In this document: positions 32,767-42,100 of the stretch, one piece after another
How positions within the stretch are numbered: position 1 is the first letter of the stretch
Layout: each line of letters begins with the position of its first letter
DNA from: Oligoflexales bacterium
Lineage (GTDB): Bacteria; Myxococcota_A; UBA9042; DTJE01
Assembly (NCBI GenBank): GCA_012840965.1
Contig: DUVQ01000158.1
Span: 1 to 55,924 of the forward strand
Reading direction: 5' to 3'
DNA: 55,924 bases
The notes under the pieces: model-generated
What the model was told of the DNA's origin: nothing
Databases searched by the model: none
Seen by the model: only the letters and a program-made list of their open reading frames with translations
Made by a program: the position numbers and the translations under genes

Positions 32767-35700
32767 TCACTCCCCTGCCCCCGTCCCTATCCCCGTCCCT
32801 ATCCCCGTCCCTGCACCCGTCCCTGTCCCCGCCCCTGTCCCCGCCCCCGTCCCTGCCCCCGCCTCCGCCTGCACCTCAATGGCCGCAATCAACAGCTGCT
32901 GCAGCAAATCTAGCCTTCCATCATCTGCGGCCCCATCCTTGAATTGCAGTTTCACGCTGCTTGGATCGCTGCCTGCAATCGGCCTCCAGCCCCAAGAATT
33001 GGCAATTACCATCAGCGCTGGAATCGCCATCTTGCTTTCTGAGTACGCTTCCAATTGAATCGTCCTGCCACTTAAACCAACTTTGGTCAGCCCAAGCGAC
33101 CTAGCGTAGATCTTAATCCGCATGAAAGCCGCCAGGCGCTCAACTGCAAGGGGCATGGTCCCAAAACGGTCAGCTATCTCGGCTGTTATGTCCGCAACTT
33201 CTGGTATCTCCCTGGCACCAGCCAAGCGCTTGTAGAAACGCAATCTCAGCCGCTCATCAGGAATTGCCTCGGCCGGAATCCGTGCCTCAACATCAAGCTT
33301 CAACTCAGGCTCAATTCGCTCGGGCACAGCGTCAGGGTCCAAGGCAGACAAGGCGTCTGACACCATCTCGAAAAACAGGTCGTAGCCAACAGCAGCCATG
33401 TGACCTGATTGTTCTGCGCCCAAGACATCGCCTGCACCACGAATCTGCAGGTCCATAGAGGCCAGATGGAAACCACTGGAAAGCTCGCTGAAACGTTCGA
33501 TGGCCTCGATCCGCTTCCTGGCATCTTCAGTCAACGTTGCCGGGTCTGGGACCAGCAAATAGCAGTAGGCCTGCTCTGAAGCTCGTCCAACGCGCCCTCT
33601 TAATTGGTAAAGCTGAGCCAATCCCAAAGTGTCAGCCCTGGAAATCAGCATCGTGTTTGCAGTCCCGACATCAAGGCCTGACTCAATGATGGTAGTGCAT
33701 ACCAACACGTCCTTTTCACCGCGAACGAAGGCGGCCATTGCACTTTCAAGGTCCGGCGCAGTCATTTGGCCGTGAGCTACTGTCACCTTGGCCTCTGGGA
33801 CCAGCTTGGCGACTTCACCCGCGATTTCATAGATATCCTGGACGCGATTGTGGACAAAAAAGACTTGGCCCCCGCGATTTAGCTCTCGCAAAATTGCGTA
33901 ACGAATCAGGTCCTTAGATGCCCTGGCAACCAGGGTTTTGACCGCCAGTCGATCCCTTGGAGGGGTCGCAATAACTGAAAGCTCCCTGATTCCGGACAAG
34001 GCCATGTGCAAGGTCCTGGGAATTGGGGTCGCAGTCAAGGTCAGCGTGTGGACTGACGCTGCAATTTCCCTTAAACGCTCCTTGTGAACCACCCCAAAAC
34101 GGTGTTCCTCGTCGATTACAAGAAGCGCCAGATTTCGAAACTCCACGTCCTTGGACAGCAGGCGATGAGTGCCGATGACGATGTCAACAGCTCCAGACTT
34201 TAAATCAGCAAGCACCTGACGGCTTTGGGCGGGCTTTAAAAACCTGGACAGGGCCTCGACTCTGATGGGCGTGTTTCGAAGACGAGCTGCAAAAGTCAGT
34301 TTATGCTGCTCGGCCAATATCGTCGTGGGCACTAACACTGCAACCTGAAAGCCGTCCATGGCCGCTTTGTAGGCGGCTCGCACTGCGACCTCGGTCTTGC
34401 CAAAACCCACATCTCCACAAACCAAGCGGTCCATTGGGCGTTCTTGGGCCAAATCCTCCAAGACCTCCTCGATGGCACGTTCCTGGTCCGTTGTAGTTTC
34501 ATATGGAAAGGTGGCTTCAAACTCGCGAAACTCGGCATCTGGCGGGGATATCGACTCGGCGACGGACGCCATGCGTCTGGCATAGATTAAGCGCAGCTTT
34601 CCGGCAATTTCCCTGGCCGCCTTCTTGGCGCTACGTTTGCGCTTGACCCAGGCCTGGCCACCTAGGCGGTCCAACTCCTTTGTTGTGCCATCCCCAGGCG
34701 ACACGTACTTTTCTAAAAGATCCGACCGTTCAACTGGTACATACAGCCGATCGCCGGCCTTATAAACAATGACCAGACACTCGGTTGTGCGGCCATCTAC
34801 CTGAAATTCCATCAGCCCTTGGTATTCGCCAATCCCATGGTCACGATGGACAACCAAGTCGCCATGCTCCAGCTCTCGAACACCAGGCAGCACCCCGCGT
34901 CTTTCCTTTCGCCTGGTGCCCACATAATCCTTTAGCCCGAAAATCAACTCGGACGGAATCAGCAAAACCCCTAGGGAGTCAAATCCAACGACTGTCCGCA
35001 ATCTGCCAATGCCAACGCTAACCGAGGCTTTGACGTCCAAAATCGCGTTTAGCCCATTGCTGCTGGCGATGGTGGGCTGCAGGCCCTCGGCCGTCAGGAT
35101 GTCCCTGATGCGCCTTTGCTCTGGCTCAGATGGGGCAACTACTATGAGGCGACCGCCTTCCTGGTTCAATTCCTTGGTCAGCTCCAGCAACCCGGCGACC
35201 TTTTCAGAGACAGGCACATCCCCGGTGGTAGCCTTGACCAGCGTGGCGGTTCTGGCAAAGGTGGGTATCTGGCCCAGCACACCATCAAGGCCGATATCCA
35301 TTGTCAAACTTTTGGCGCGACCGGTCAGCTCGGCAAGCAGCGTGTCACCATCACAAACAAGAGCCTCCGGAGGCGCAACAAAGCGCCTGTCTTCCCCTAG
35401 TTCTTCAAACTGGGCACGCAGCTCATCTTGGGCCGCCGAAACGGCCGCAATACAGCCAGGAGGGTCGATGACGGCGACCATCACATCTTCGCCAAGATAT
35501 GCCGAAGGCAGGTCCAGATTCTTGTACAAAAGCGGCAGAATCGAAGCAAAGGCAGGCGGGGTTCTGCCTATCTCAAACTGAGCCTCAATCATGGCGACTT
35601 CTTTGGTGGGCACCCGCAAAGCCGAGGCCGCATCAGCCAAGTTAATCGACACTTGGCGGCGTCTATCTTCATCGGCAGGCACCTCCCAGGCTGGAACTAC

Positions 35701-36372
35701 CCAAGTGGCCTGAAGTGAGCGCTGAGCCCTTTGAGTTGCGGCGTCAAAATACTTCAGCGACGCTATTGTGTCGCCATCAAGGTCGACTCTAACTGGGTCG
35801 TCAGCGTAGGGTGAAAACAGGTCAACAACCCCACCGCGAACAGCAAATTCGCCAACCTCCGCAACAGTTTGATTGCGGCGATATCCGTTGGCTATCAACA
35901 AGTCGGCGAATTCGTCGCGGTCCATTTCCCGCCCGACTTGCAGATATTGGACACCTTCCATGAAGGACTCGAATGGGACGGTTCGCCGCGCCAAGCTTGG
36001 GGCATCCAGCGTTAGCACAAAGGGAAAATCAGAAAGGGCAAACGTCCCAAGGGCGCCAAGCCGAGACGCCGCAATGTAAGGGCTTTCAACGACCTCTTCG
36101 TATGGCGAATCTGCAAACCGTGGCCACCTTGGAAAATCATAGGGAACTGAACCTTGGGCCAGGAGCCATTTGACCAAAGCCCCCACTCTGTCAGCGATTG
36201 ACGACGTGGGGGCCACCAGCAAAAGTGAGGACGCGGTCCTTTGCGCGACCATGGCCGCAGCAGTGGCCGCAAGCTCGACCGTGGCCGCAGTCGTGCTGAC
36301 TTTCCCCTCCCTTAAGGCAATGACAAGTTCATTGATGTCGGCTGGTAGTTCCCGCCTGTTCCTAGGTGTCAT
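32767..36372 (-). CDS. mfd: Transcription-repair coupling factor Mfd with repeat-encoded tail
   Basis: Mfd removes stalled RNA polymerase from damaged DNA and recruits UvrA. At 1201 residues the protein has the UvrB-like N-terminal part, the RNA polymerase-interacting domain (L-V-H-R-D-H-G-I-G-E-Y-Q-G), the RecG-like translocase with Walker A G-D-V-G-F-G-K-T (653-660) and the D-E-E-H box at 754, and the C-terminal TRCF domain. The final ~30 residues are a Gly-Thr/Ala/Ile run encoded by hexamer array 4, unlike any normal Mfd C-terminus. The start codon overlaps the end of the M16 partner gene by four bases (ATGA). Confidence 0.96.
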   Translation of the reverse strand: MTPRNRRELPADINELVIALREGKVSTTAATVELAATAAAMVAQRTASSLLLVAPTSSIADRVGALVKWLLAQGSVPYDFPRWPRFADSPYEEVVESPYIAASRLGALGTFALSDFPFVLTLDAPSLARRTVPFESFMEGVQYLQVGREMDRDEFADLLIANGYRRNQTVAEVGEFAVRGGVVDLFSPYADDPVRVDLDGDTIASLKYFDAATQRAQRSLQATWVVPAWEVPADEDRRRQVSINLADAASALRVPTKEVAMIEAQFEIGRTPPAFASILPLLYKNLDLPSAYLGEDVMVAVIDPPGCIAAVSAAQDELRAQFEELGEDRRFVAPPEALVCDGDTLLAELTGRAKSLTMDIGLDGVLGQIPTFARTATLVKATTGDVPVSEKVAGLLELTKELNQEGGRLIVVAPSEPEQRRIRDILTAEGLQPTIASSNGLNAILDVKASVSVGIGRLRTVVGFDSLGVLLIPSELIFGLKDYVGTRRKERRGVLPGVRELEHGDLVVHRDHGIGEYQGLMEFQVDGRTTECLVIVYKAGDRLYVPVERSDLLEKYVSPGDGTTKELDRLGGQAWVKRKRSAKKAAREIAGKLRLIYARRMASVAESISPPDAEFREFEATFPYETTTDQERAIEEVLEDLAQERPMDRLVCGDVGFGKTEVAVRAAYKAAMDGFQVAVLVPTTILAEQHKLTFAARLRNTPIRVEALSRFLKPAQSRQVLADLKSGAVDIVIGTHRLLSKDVEFRNLALLVIDEEHRFGVVHKERLREIAASVHTLTLTATPIPRTLHMALSGIRELSVIATPPRDRLAVKTLVARASKDLIRYAILRELNRGGQVFFVHNRVQDIYEIAGEVAKLVPEAKVTVAHGQMTAPDLESAMAAFVRGEKDVLVCTTIIESGLDVGTANTMLISRADTLGLAQLYQLRGRVGRASEQAYCYLLVPDPATLTEDARKRIEAIERFSELSSGFHLASMDLQIRGAGDVLGAEQSGHMAAVGYDLFFEMVSDALSALDPDAVPERIEPELKLDVEARIPAEAIPDERLRLRFYKRLAGAREIPEVADITAEIADRFGTMPLAVERLAAFMRIKIYARSLGLTKVGLSGRTIQLEAYSESKMAIPALMVIANSWGWRPIAGSDPSSVKLQFKDGAADDGRLDLLQQLLIAAIEVQAEAGAGTGAGTGAGTGTGAGTGIGTGIGTGAGE
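32771..32873 (-). repeat. G-rich hexamer array 4, inside the 3' end of mfd
   Basis: About 17 units of GGGACG, GGGATA, GGGGCA and GGGGCG on the minus strand, C-rich on the + strand. It is the longest array in the window and is translated in the mfd frame as a Gly-Thr/Ala/Ile tail that ends 1-2 codons before the stop. Confidence 0.92.
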
Positions 36373-37688
36373 CTGGTAAGCTCAATCGTTGTATAAGGAA
36401 TTATCGTAATCTCATCATCTGGAAATGTTGCCCTTAATTCGTGTTCTATATCTGAGGCTGAGCAAACTACGACTATTGTGGCCTCTTGGGGTTTAAACCA
36501 ACGAGCCAACGCCTTGTTTACAGTTTGGTTGTCAACTGCCTTGATGTTCTCGGGATATCGCTCGCAGTATTCAAAGGGCAATGAGTCGATTTCACATGAA
36601 AATTTACGCCAGGCCAAATCTGAAACTGTCTCGATGGATAAAGGAAATTCATTGGCCAGATGTGCTTTGAAAAATTCAATTTCTTCGTCTGTCAGGCCAT
36701 TTTGAGCAACTTGCCGCATCATGTGAAGCACCAGTTCAATTGCCTGCACTGTTTTGTCCGTTGGGGGCGCAAACTCAATCCTGACAGTCCCAAACTCGGG
36801 GCCAGCATAAAGCGTCGAGTATGCAAAGTAAGACCAACCTCTGACGTCGCGAATTTCATGAAACAATCTGGCGGTATCACTACCACCAAAAGCGGCGTTA
36901 CCAACGATCATCCCGTATAAATCCGAGTCAAAGATGTCTAGCGAAAGATGCCCCATGACTACATAGCTTTGGGTCCTATCAGGTTTATCTACCAATAAAA
37001 TGCGACGCTTTTTCGCAGGTTTTGGCACCTCTCGCGCCGGCCTTAAAGTGCGTCCATCTGAGATGTCACAGGTAAGCTTTTGGACTAACTGCTTGGCGCC
37101 ATCCTCGTCAATGGAACCAGCCACGACTACAAACATGTTTTCTTTGCGAAAATGCGCTTCATGAAACTGTTTACAATCCGCTGCCGTTAAGTGCGAAACA
37201 GTATTCAGATTTCCAACTGTAAGCCGTGAAATTGGGTGACCTGGAAACAGGAACTGTTCGTAAAAATAGGCGGCCAGCTTTTCGTCTTCATCCCTTAGGG
37301 ACCGCAGTTGTTCCAAGGCCAAAGAGCGTTCGCGGGCAACTTCTTTGGCCGCGAAAACGGGGTGGGCAAGGACATCAGCCACGATTTCACCCCACTGGTG
37401 CACATAGCGGGAAATCACCTCCCCATAAATACAGGCATATTGGACAGTAGCTGTGTATAAAAGGCTTGCCCCCATATCAGATATTTCATCGGTAATCTGC
37501 TGGTAAGACCTGGACTTAGTCCCTCGGCACATGGAGGCCACCGTCAGCACTGCTAGGCCGTCTTTTCCGATTGGGTCGTGCAGCGAGCCTACATCTACCA
37601 CGACATAGATGGAAACATAGCCTAGATCGATGTCTTTAGCGTGAATCAGCTTGACGCCATCGACGATTTCCACGGTAGTCGAGATCAC
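36369..37688 (-). CDS. M16 family metallopeptidase partner subunit (no zinc motif)
   Basis: 439 residues with the two-domain M16 (pitrilysin/MPP) fold pattern. The position of H-x-x-E-H is occupied by G-L-A-V-L-T-V-A-S-M-C-R-G-T, so zinc ligands are absent and the protein should be the non-catalytic partner. The C-terminal half keeps the G-G-S-D-T-A-R-L-F-H-E-I-R-D-V-R-G-W-S-Y segment, which in such partners provides the Arg/Tyr pair that holds the substrate. No signal peptide is apparent. It overlaps the catalytic-subunit gene upstream and mfd downstream by four bases at each junction, so translation is probably coupled. Confidence 0.88.
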   Translation of the reverse strand: MISTTVEIVDGVKLIHAKDIDLGYVSIYVVVDVGSLHDPIGKDGLAVLTVASMCRGTKSRSYQQITDEISDMGASLLYTATVQYACIYGEVISRYVHQWGEIVADVLAHPVFAAKEVARERSLALEQLRSLRDEDEKLAAYFYEQFLFPGHPISRLTVGNLNTVSHLTAADCKQFHEAHFRKENMFVVVAGSIDEDGAKQLVQKLTCDISDGRTLRPAREVPKPAKKRRILLVDKPDRTQSYVVMGHLSLDIFDSDLYGMIVGNAAFGGSDTARLFHEIRDVRGWSYFAYSTLYAGPEFGTVRIEFAPPTDKTVQAIELVLHMMRQVAQNGLTDEEIEFFKAHLANEFPLSIETVSDLAWRKFSCEIDSLPFEYCERYPENIKAVDNQTVNKALARWFKPQEATIVVVCSASDIEHELRATFPDDEITIIPYTTIELTR

Positions 37689-39082
37689 AGCGCTCCTGAT
37701 TTTTTTAAAACCTCGTCCCTAATGGCCGCGGCTTGAAAAGGTCTGGCGATAATCACAACGGCATTGTCACGGTTCAGCCACCGTTTAACACAAGCAGACA
37801 CTTCGTCAGCTTTTATGCCCTGTATGCGGCTTACATAGCCTGACAGGGTGCGATAATCCCCACCAAGCAGTTCATAACTGCCCAAAACAATGCCTCTGTC
37901 ATGCGCAGTGCCTAACGAGCTGTAATGGTCGCTTTCAGATAGGTTTTTTGCCCTAAGTAATTCGCGTTCCTTTGGCCCCTTTAAAGCCAAGTCGTTGACA
38001 TGTCCAAATACGACGTCCAGCGCTTTTTCAATGCAGGCTGAATTTGAGCCTTCATTTAGCGTGATGCTTGCTACAAAAGAGCCTCCAAGTCGCATTGATT
38101 CACTGGTGGCGTCAACATCTGAGGCAATCTGCAGGTCTTCGACAAGGGACTTATGTACCCTGGAGGCCTCGTTGCCTAGCAAGATTTCCATCGCAAGGTC
38201 CAAGACATCTGCGTCAGGGTGGCTAAAGGGGACGGTACGCCATGCAATTAGAAGGCGGGGGGAAGAAACTGGTAAAAGCAGCTCCTGTCGTGTGTAGCCA
38301 CCGCTGTTGTGCTCGTCACCACTGGCTTGCCTGCTTGCTACCGGCCTTCCCGAAATGGGACCAAACCATTTCAAAATGGTTGTAAGCACTTCTTCAACAT
38401 CAACATGACCAGCGACCACTATGGTGGCGTTTTCCGGCGAATACCTGGCACGGTAAAACTCCATCAAATCAGCATAGATCAGGTTCTTGATGTCTTGCAA
38501 AAAGCCAATTACTGGTGCCCCATATGGGTGGTTTGGAAACAAGGCGCTATATAAGGCCTCATCCAACTGGCCATTTGGGTCGTTGTCGACGCTCCACAAG
38601 CGCTCGTTTATCACGACATCAAGCTCGTTTTGCACCTGTTCTGGGGTCAAAACCAACCCTGTCATCCTGTCAGCTTCAAGCTTGGCCACCAAGTCCAATT
38701 GACCAACTGGCAGGCTTTGAAAATAGCACGTGTAATCATAGCCAGTCATCGCGTTATCTTGGCCACCAACCTGCTGCAAGATCCTTGAAAACTTGGGATT
38801 TTCCTTGGTCCCCAAAAACATCAGGTGTTCAAAAAAGTGGGGCAATCCAGAACGATTAGCAGGCTCGTCACTGGAGCCAACTTGATACCAAGTCTGAAAT
38901 GAAAACACAGGCGCATTTGTGTCAGGAGCTATTATCAACTTGAGGCCGTTTTTAAAGACAAATTTAACCGCCGACCTGCCATTTCCAAAGGTGGATGACG
39001 AGTGAAATTCGGGGGCCGCCAGATTTGGGAATACAGCCGCAACACGCTGTGCTATCGACTGCATCTTCTTAGCATCAATCAT
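37685..39082 (-). CDS. M16 family zinc metallopeptidase, catalytic subunit
   Basis: 465 residues. The inverted zinc motif H82-F-F-E85-H86 lies in S-G-L-P-H-F-F-E-H-L-M-F-L-G-T, and the third ligand Glu is in V-I-N-E-R-L-W about 75 residues later. The C-terminal domain contains the usual partner-contact regions. It likely forms a heterodimer with the next gene product, as known for bacterial M16B pairs such as YmxG-type and SPH2681/2682. No clear signal peptide is present, so a cytoplasmic site is likely. The gene begins within the last four bases of the ArsA-like gene. Confidence 0.92.
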   Translation of the reverse strand: MIDAKKMQSIAQRVAAVFPNLAAPEFHSSSTFGNGRSAVKFVFKNGLKLIIAPDTNAPVFSFQTWYQVGSSDEPANRSGLPHFFEHLMFLGTKENPKFSRILQQVGGQDNAMTGYDYTCYFQSLPVGQLDLVAKLEADRMTGLVLTPEQVQNELDVVINERLWSVDNDPNGQLDEALYSALFPNHPYGAPVIGFLQDIKNLIYADLMEFYRARYSPENATIVVAGHVDVEEVLTTILKWFGPISGRPVASRQASGDEHNSGGYTRQELLLPVSSPRLLIAWRTVPFSHPDADVLDLAMEILLGNEASRVHKSLVEDLQIASDVDATSESMRLGGSFVASITLNEGSNSACIEKALDVVFGHVNDLALKGPKERELLRAKNLSESDHYSSLGTAHDRGIVLGSYELLGGDYRTLSGYVSRIQGIKADEVSACVKRWLNRDNAVVIIARPFQAAAIRDEVLKKSGAL

Positions 39083-40044
39083 CTTTCCTCACGCCAGACC
39101 CTGGCATCAAGTTGTCTGGACAAGAGATCGATTCTTGTAAAGGCATCTCGCTCTGATCTGACATCACTTAATTCAATAATCGGCAACGGCACTTTCCTGG
39201 CTAGTTTAACGATCAAATCCCGTTGAAAATCCGACTTTAAAGTCATGAACTTAGAGGCATAGATCGCAGAACAGACCCCTGGAGTTTTGTTGATACCAGA
39301 AAGTGCGCTTAAGGCCTCAGCTTGTCTGGAATCCAACCCATACCTGTAGACTTGGTTCATGAAAATCTGCCCAAGAGGGAGTCCTAAGTTCACGGCCAAA
39401 CTGTCATAAAGTTCCAACGTCTCCGAGATTGGCATTTCCTCGGGGATTGAAACTATCTGGAATCGTGAAAATGCAGGGTCCTTTAACAAATCCAAAAGCC
39501 GCTTGGCATCTTCCGCCATGGGGCCTGCCGGGACCGTTTGTACGACCACCGAAGGGGCGGCAACCAAGGAAATTCCATGACCAGTGGCGGGAGAGTCAAC
39601 AATTACAGTGTCAAACTGGCCCAATCCGGCGACGCCGTCAGTTGCAAGGTGGATAATCTTACCAATAGCGACGATTTCCGCGACTCCAGGAACGGCTGGC
39701 AGCAGGCGACGCATGAATGGATTTTCAAAAACCAGGCGATAGGCGGCCTTAAATCGAAGCTTCATCAAGCCATATTCTTTTATGGCGTCTTCCCATGTGA
39801 CTCTGCAGGTCCAAAGATTTTCGCCCAGTTGGACAGGCTGATAACCCATCGCCTGAACTTTGAACATCTCTGGGATGCTTTGGCGCTCGGACACCTCGAC
39901 CACTAGGGTGCGAAGGCGGCGACGACTGGCGGCAAGCCCCAAGCTGGCACAAAGCGTGGTCCGTCCAACTCCGCCCTTGCCTACCAAGAAGGTAAGCTTG
40001 GGAACTGTTGCTAACATGTTGGCGTCTAGTATCTGTTGACTCAC
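39079..40044 (-). CDS. ArsA/GET3-like ATPase
   Basis: 321 residues. The deviant P-loop is G-K-G-G-V-G-R-T-T, with Arg where Lys is usual before the final Thr; switch II/Walker B is V-I-V-D-S-P-A-T-G-H. The sequence order and length fit the ArsA_ATPase family common in myxobacterial and actinobacterial genomes, where roles other than arsenite transport are typical. No arsenite-binding Cys triad is evident. It heads the coupled run ArsA-like > M16 > M16 partner > mfd, with a four-base overlap to the next gene. Confidence 0.88.
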   Translation of the reverse strand: MSQQILDANMLATVPKLTFLVGKGGVGRTTLCASLGLAASRRRLRTLVVEVSERQSIPEMFKVQAMGYQPVQLGENLWTCRVTWEDAIKEYGLMKLRFKAAYRLVFENPFMRRLLPAVPGVAEIVAIGKIIHLATDGVAGLGQFDTVIVDSPATGHGISLVAAPSVVVQTVPAGPMAEDAKRLLDLLKDPAFSRFQIVSIPEEMPISETLELYDSLAVNLGLPLGQIFMNQVYRYGLDSRQAEALSALSGINKTPGVCSAIYASKFMTLKSDFQRDLIVKLARKVPLPIIELSDVRSERDAFTRIDLLSRQLDARVWREER

Positions 40045-40130
40045 TTTTATCCGAACAGCACGGCCGCGGCATTCTAGCCGATAATTGATGATAAATGTGA
40101 TAACACAGGGCGAGCTAACAAAATTTGGTC

Positions 40131-41105
40131 CTAGGCCCCAAGGGTTCTGACGTAGTTTTGGCCCATTATGCCTGCGATTTCAGGGGCCGAAAATCCACGT
40201 CTGGCCAGGCCTTCAGCCAATGCTGGGAAGTCTGAATAGCCACGAAGGCCCTTTGCAAACCAGCCTGGCGCCCCAAGGTCAGTGCCAATGCCAACGTTTG
40301 CGGCACCAACCAACGAGGCGGCGTGACAACAGTGGTCAAGCCAGTGTTCAAGGCTGGCATCGTAGCCCAAAGGCGTTGCCGACAGGTTGTAAGGCAGCCA
40401 AATGATACCGATCATTCCACCAGTTGCGACTATCCTTTTGGCCATGTCATCTGACAAGTTGCGAGCACATTTGCGAATCCGACTCATTCCTGTGTGGGAC
40501 GAAACTACAGGGCCTTCGGCGTTGGCAGTTACCTGTTCGATGGCCTTGTCAGAAAGGTGAGCAACATCCGGCATTATTTTCAAGGCGCACATCTGTTTGA
40601 CGACTTCTATGCCGGCCTTGGAAAGGCCATTATTTGGGCGATATATGCGCGTGGAAGCGTCAGCCAGTGCCGTTGAAATGAAATGGGCCAAGGTCACCAG
40701 CCTGACACCTCTGTGCGCCAGATCTGGCAAGATTGATGGGTCTTTATGAAAGTTGTAACCGCCTTCTAGGGCCAAAATTCCGGCGATTTTCCCGCTGTCA
40801 ACGATTTCTTTAACTTGAGCGCCAGTCTTGGCCAACACAACTTGGCCACAGGTGGCGGCCACGTTTCTTTCAACAGTATCGTACTGTTCCATGATGGCGG
40901 ACATGCTGGAAAAGCGGCCAAACGCAGTGTAGGCGGCAAAGGTCATGCACCCGACATTTCCAGCAATGGCCTCTCGTAATGTCAAATTGATGCCGCCAAT
41001 GCTCTTTACCCTTTGATGTTCTTGAGTGTCGGTAAAGCTTTGACCAAGGTAGTGTCCTTTAAGCAGGAAATGGGAATGCATGTCAGCAAAAAGCATTCGA
41101 CCCAT
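40131..41105 (-). CDS. M19 (renal dipeptidase) family peptidase
   Basis: 324 residues. The zinc ligands typical of the family can be seen: D-M-H-S-H near the N-terminus, E-G-G-Y around residue 115, the H-L-S-D and S-S-H-T-G segments, and G-T-D-L-G in the C-terminal part. The family hydrolyses dipeptides, often with a D-residue, in a TIM-barrel fold. There is no signal peptide, so the enzyme is probably cytosolic. It starts 4 bases after the radical SAM gene stop, indicating cotranscription. Confidence 0.9.
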   Translation of the reverse strand: MGRMLFADMHSHFLLKGHYLGQSFTDTQEHQRVKSIGGINLTLREAIAGNVGCMTFAAYTAFGRFSSMSAIMEQYDTVERNVAATCGQVVLAKTGAQVKEIVDSGKIAGILALEGGYNFHKDPSILPDLAHRGVRLVTLAHFISTALADASTRIYRPNNGLSKAGIEVVKQMCALKIMPDVAHLSDKAIEQVTANAEGPVVSSHTGMSRIRKCARNLSDDMAKRIVATGGMIGIIWLPYNLSATPLGYDASLEHWLDHCCHAASLVGAANVGIGTDLGAPGWFAKGLRGYSDFPALAEGLARRGFSAPEIAGIMGQNYVRTLGA

Positions 41106-41109
41106 GGCG

Positions 41110-42096
41110 CTAACCCCGTTTTATAAAATGTTTAATATCTTCGAATGGTTCTTTTTCTTTTTCAAAATTTGGCCTGTAAAATTCTGCGGACGCGTGTTCC
41201 TGGATTAAGGCGTTGCTAAAGCCCATTTTGTCAGCCAGATCAACTATTTTTGAGTACTCGCGAAATGAAGTTGGCCTAGATAACAGTAGTTCGTTAGATG
41301 CCTTGTAGGCAGGAAAATATTGGGCCATCAGCGCAATCCTGACTGATGTACCAAGGTTTTCCTTGATGAAATAAAGGGTGTCAGCAACACCAGAAAGGTC
41401 GTTTGGCAGCACCAAAAGTCGGATTATCAGCCCTCTTTCCAAGGTCCCATCTGCGCCTATTGGATTGTCAGTCCCAACTTGCCTGGCCATTTCCAAAACG
41501 GCAGCCCTGGAGGCGCTGACATAGTTGGGTGCCAAAGAAAACTCGGCGGCGCAATCGTCGTCGCTGTACCTCAGGTCGGCCAGGTAGATATCAACGATGC
41601 CATCAAGCAGTTTCAGGCATTCCAAGCCATCATACCCACTGCTGTTGTATACAATGGGCAAGTCCATCCCTTGGGATCTGGCGATGGCCAAGGCCAAAAC
41701 CGCAAATGGCGCGATGTGAGATGGGGTAACCCAGTTGATGTTGTGACAGCCTCGCGCCTTTAAAGAAATCATTGCATCAACGATTTCCTTTACAGAATCG
41801 CCTTTTATTGGTCTTGGGTTTTGGCTGATTTGGGAGTTTTGGCAGTAGCAACAGTGCAGGTTGCATCCGCTAAAAAAGATGGTACCAGAGCCCCTTTTGC
41901 CTGATATTTCGGGCTCTTCACCAAAATGAGGCACCGCAGAGGCGATAGTTGCCCCAAAGCCGACTCCGCATTCACCAAGCTCGCCACCTGCTCTATCAAC
42001 TGCACACATGTGGGGGCAAAGAATGCAGGGAGACAGCAACTCAGTCAGCGACTTGGCCCGTGCCTTTATTTCTTCTATCAAAAGCTTGTTGCTCAC
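41110..42096 (-). CDS. Radical SAM protein, PflA/AmmeMemoRadiSam-like
   Basis: 328 residues. The cluster-binding motif C-N-L-H-C-C-Y-C fits C-x3-C-x2-C and is preceded by G-S-G-T-I-F-F-S-G. Before it is an N-terminal Cys motif, C-I-L-C-P-H-M-C plus G-E-C-G, as in the pyruvate formate-lyase activase-like group of unassigned radical SAM proteins (often found with AMMECR1 and Memo genes). Those partners are not in this window. A radical modification of a protein or small molecule is expected; the substrate is unknown. Confidence 0.88.
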   Translation of the reverse strand: MSNKLLIEEIKARAKSLTELLSPCILCPHMCAVDRAGGELGECGVGFGATIASAVPHFGEEPEISGKRGSGTIFFSGCNLHCCYCQNSQISQNPRPIKGDSVKEIVDAMISLKARGCHNINWVTPSHIAPFAVLALAIARSQGMDLPIVYNSSGYDGLECLKLLDGIVDIYLADLRYSDDDCAAEFSLAPNYVSASRAAVLEMARQVGTDNPIGADGTLERGLIIRLLVLPNDLSGVADTLYFIKENLGTSVRIALMAQYFPAYKASNELLLSRPTSFREYSKIVDLADKMGFSNALIQEHASAEFYRPNFEKEKEPFEDIKHFIKRG

Positions 42097-42100
42097 GCGT

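Noticed and set aside
35009-35581. 190-residue plus-strand open frame inside mfd
   Set aside because: Antisense shadow of the UvrB-like part of mfd, Ser/Arg-rich, no motif or ribosome site.
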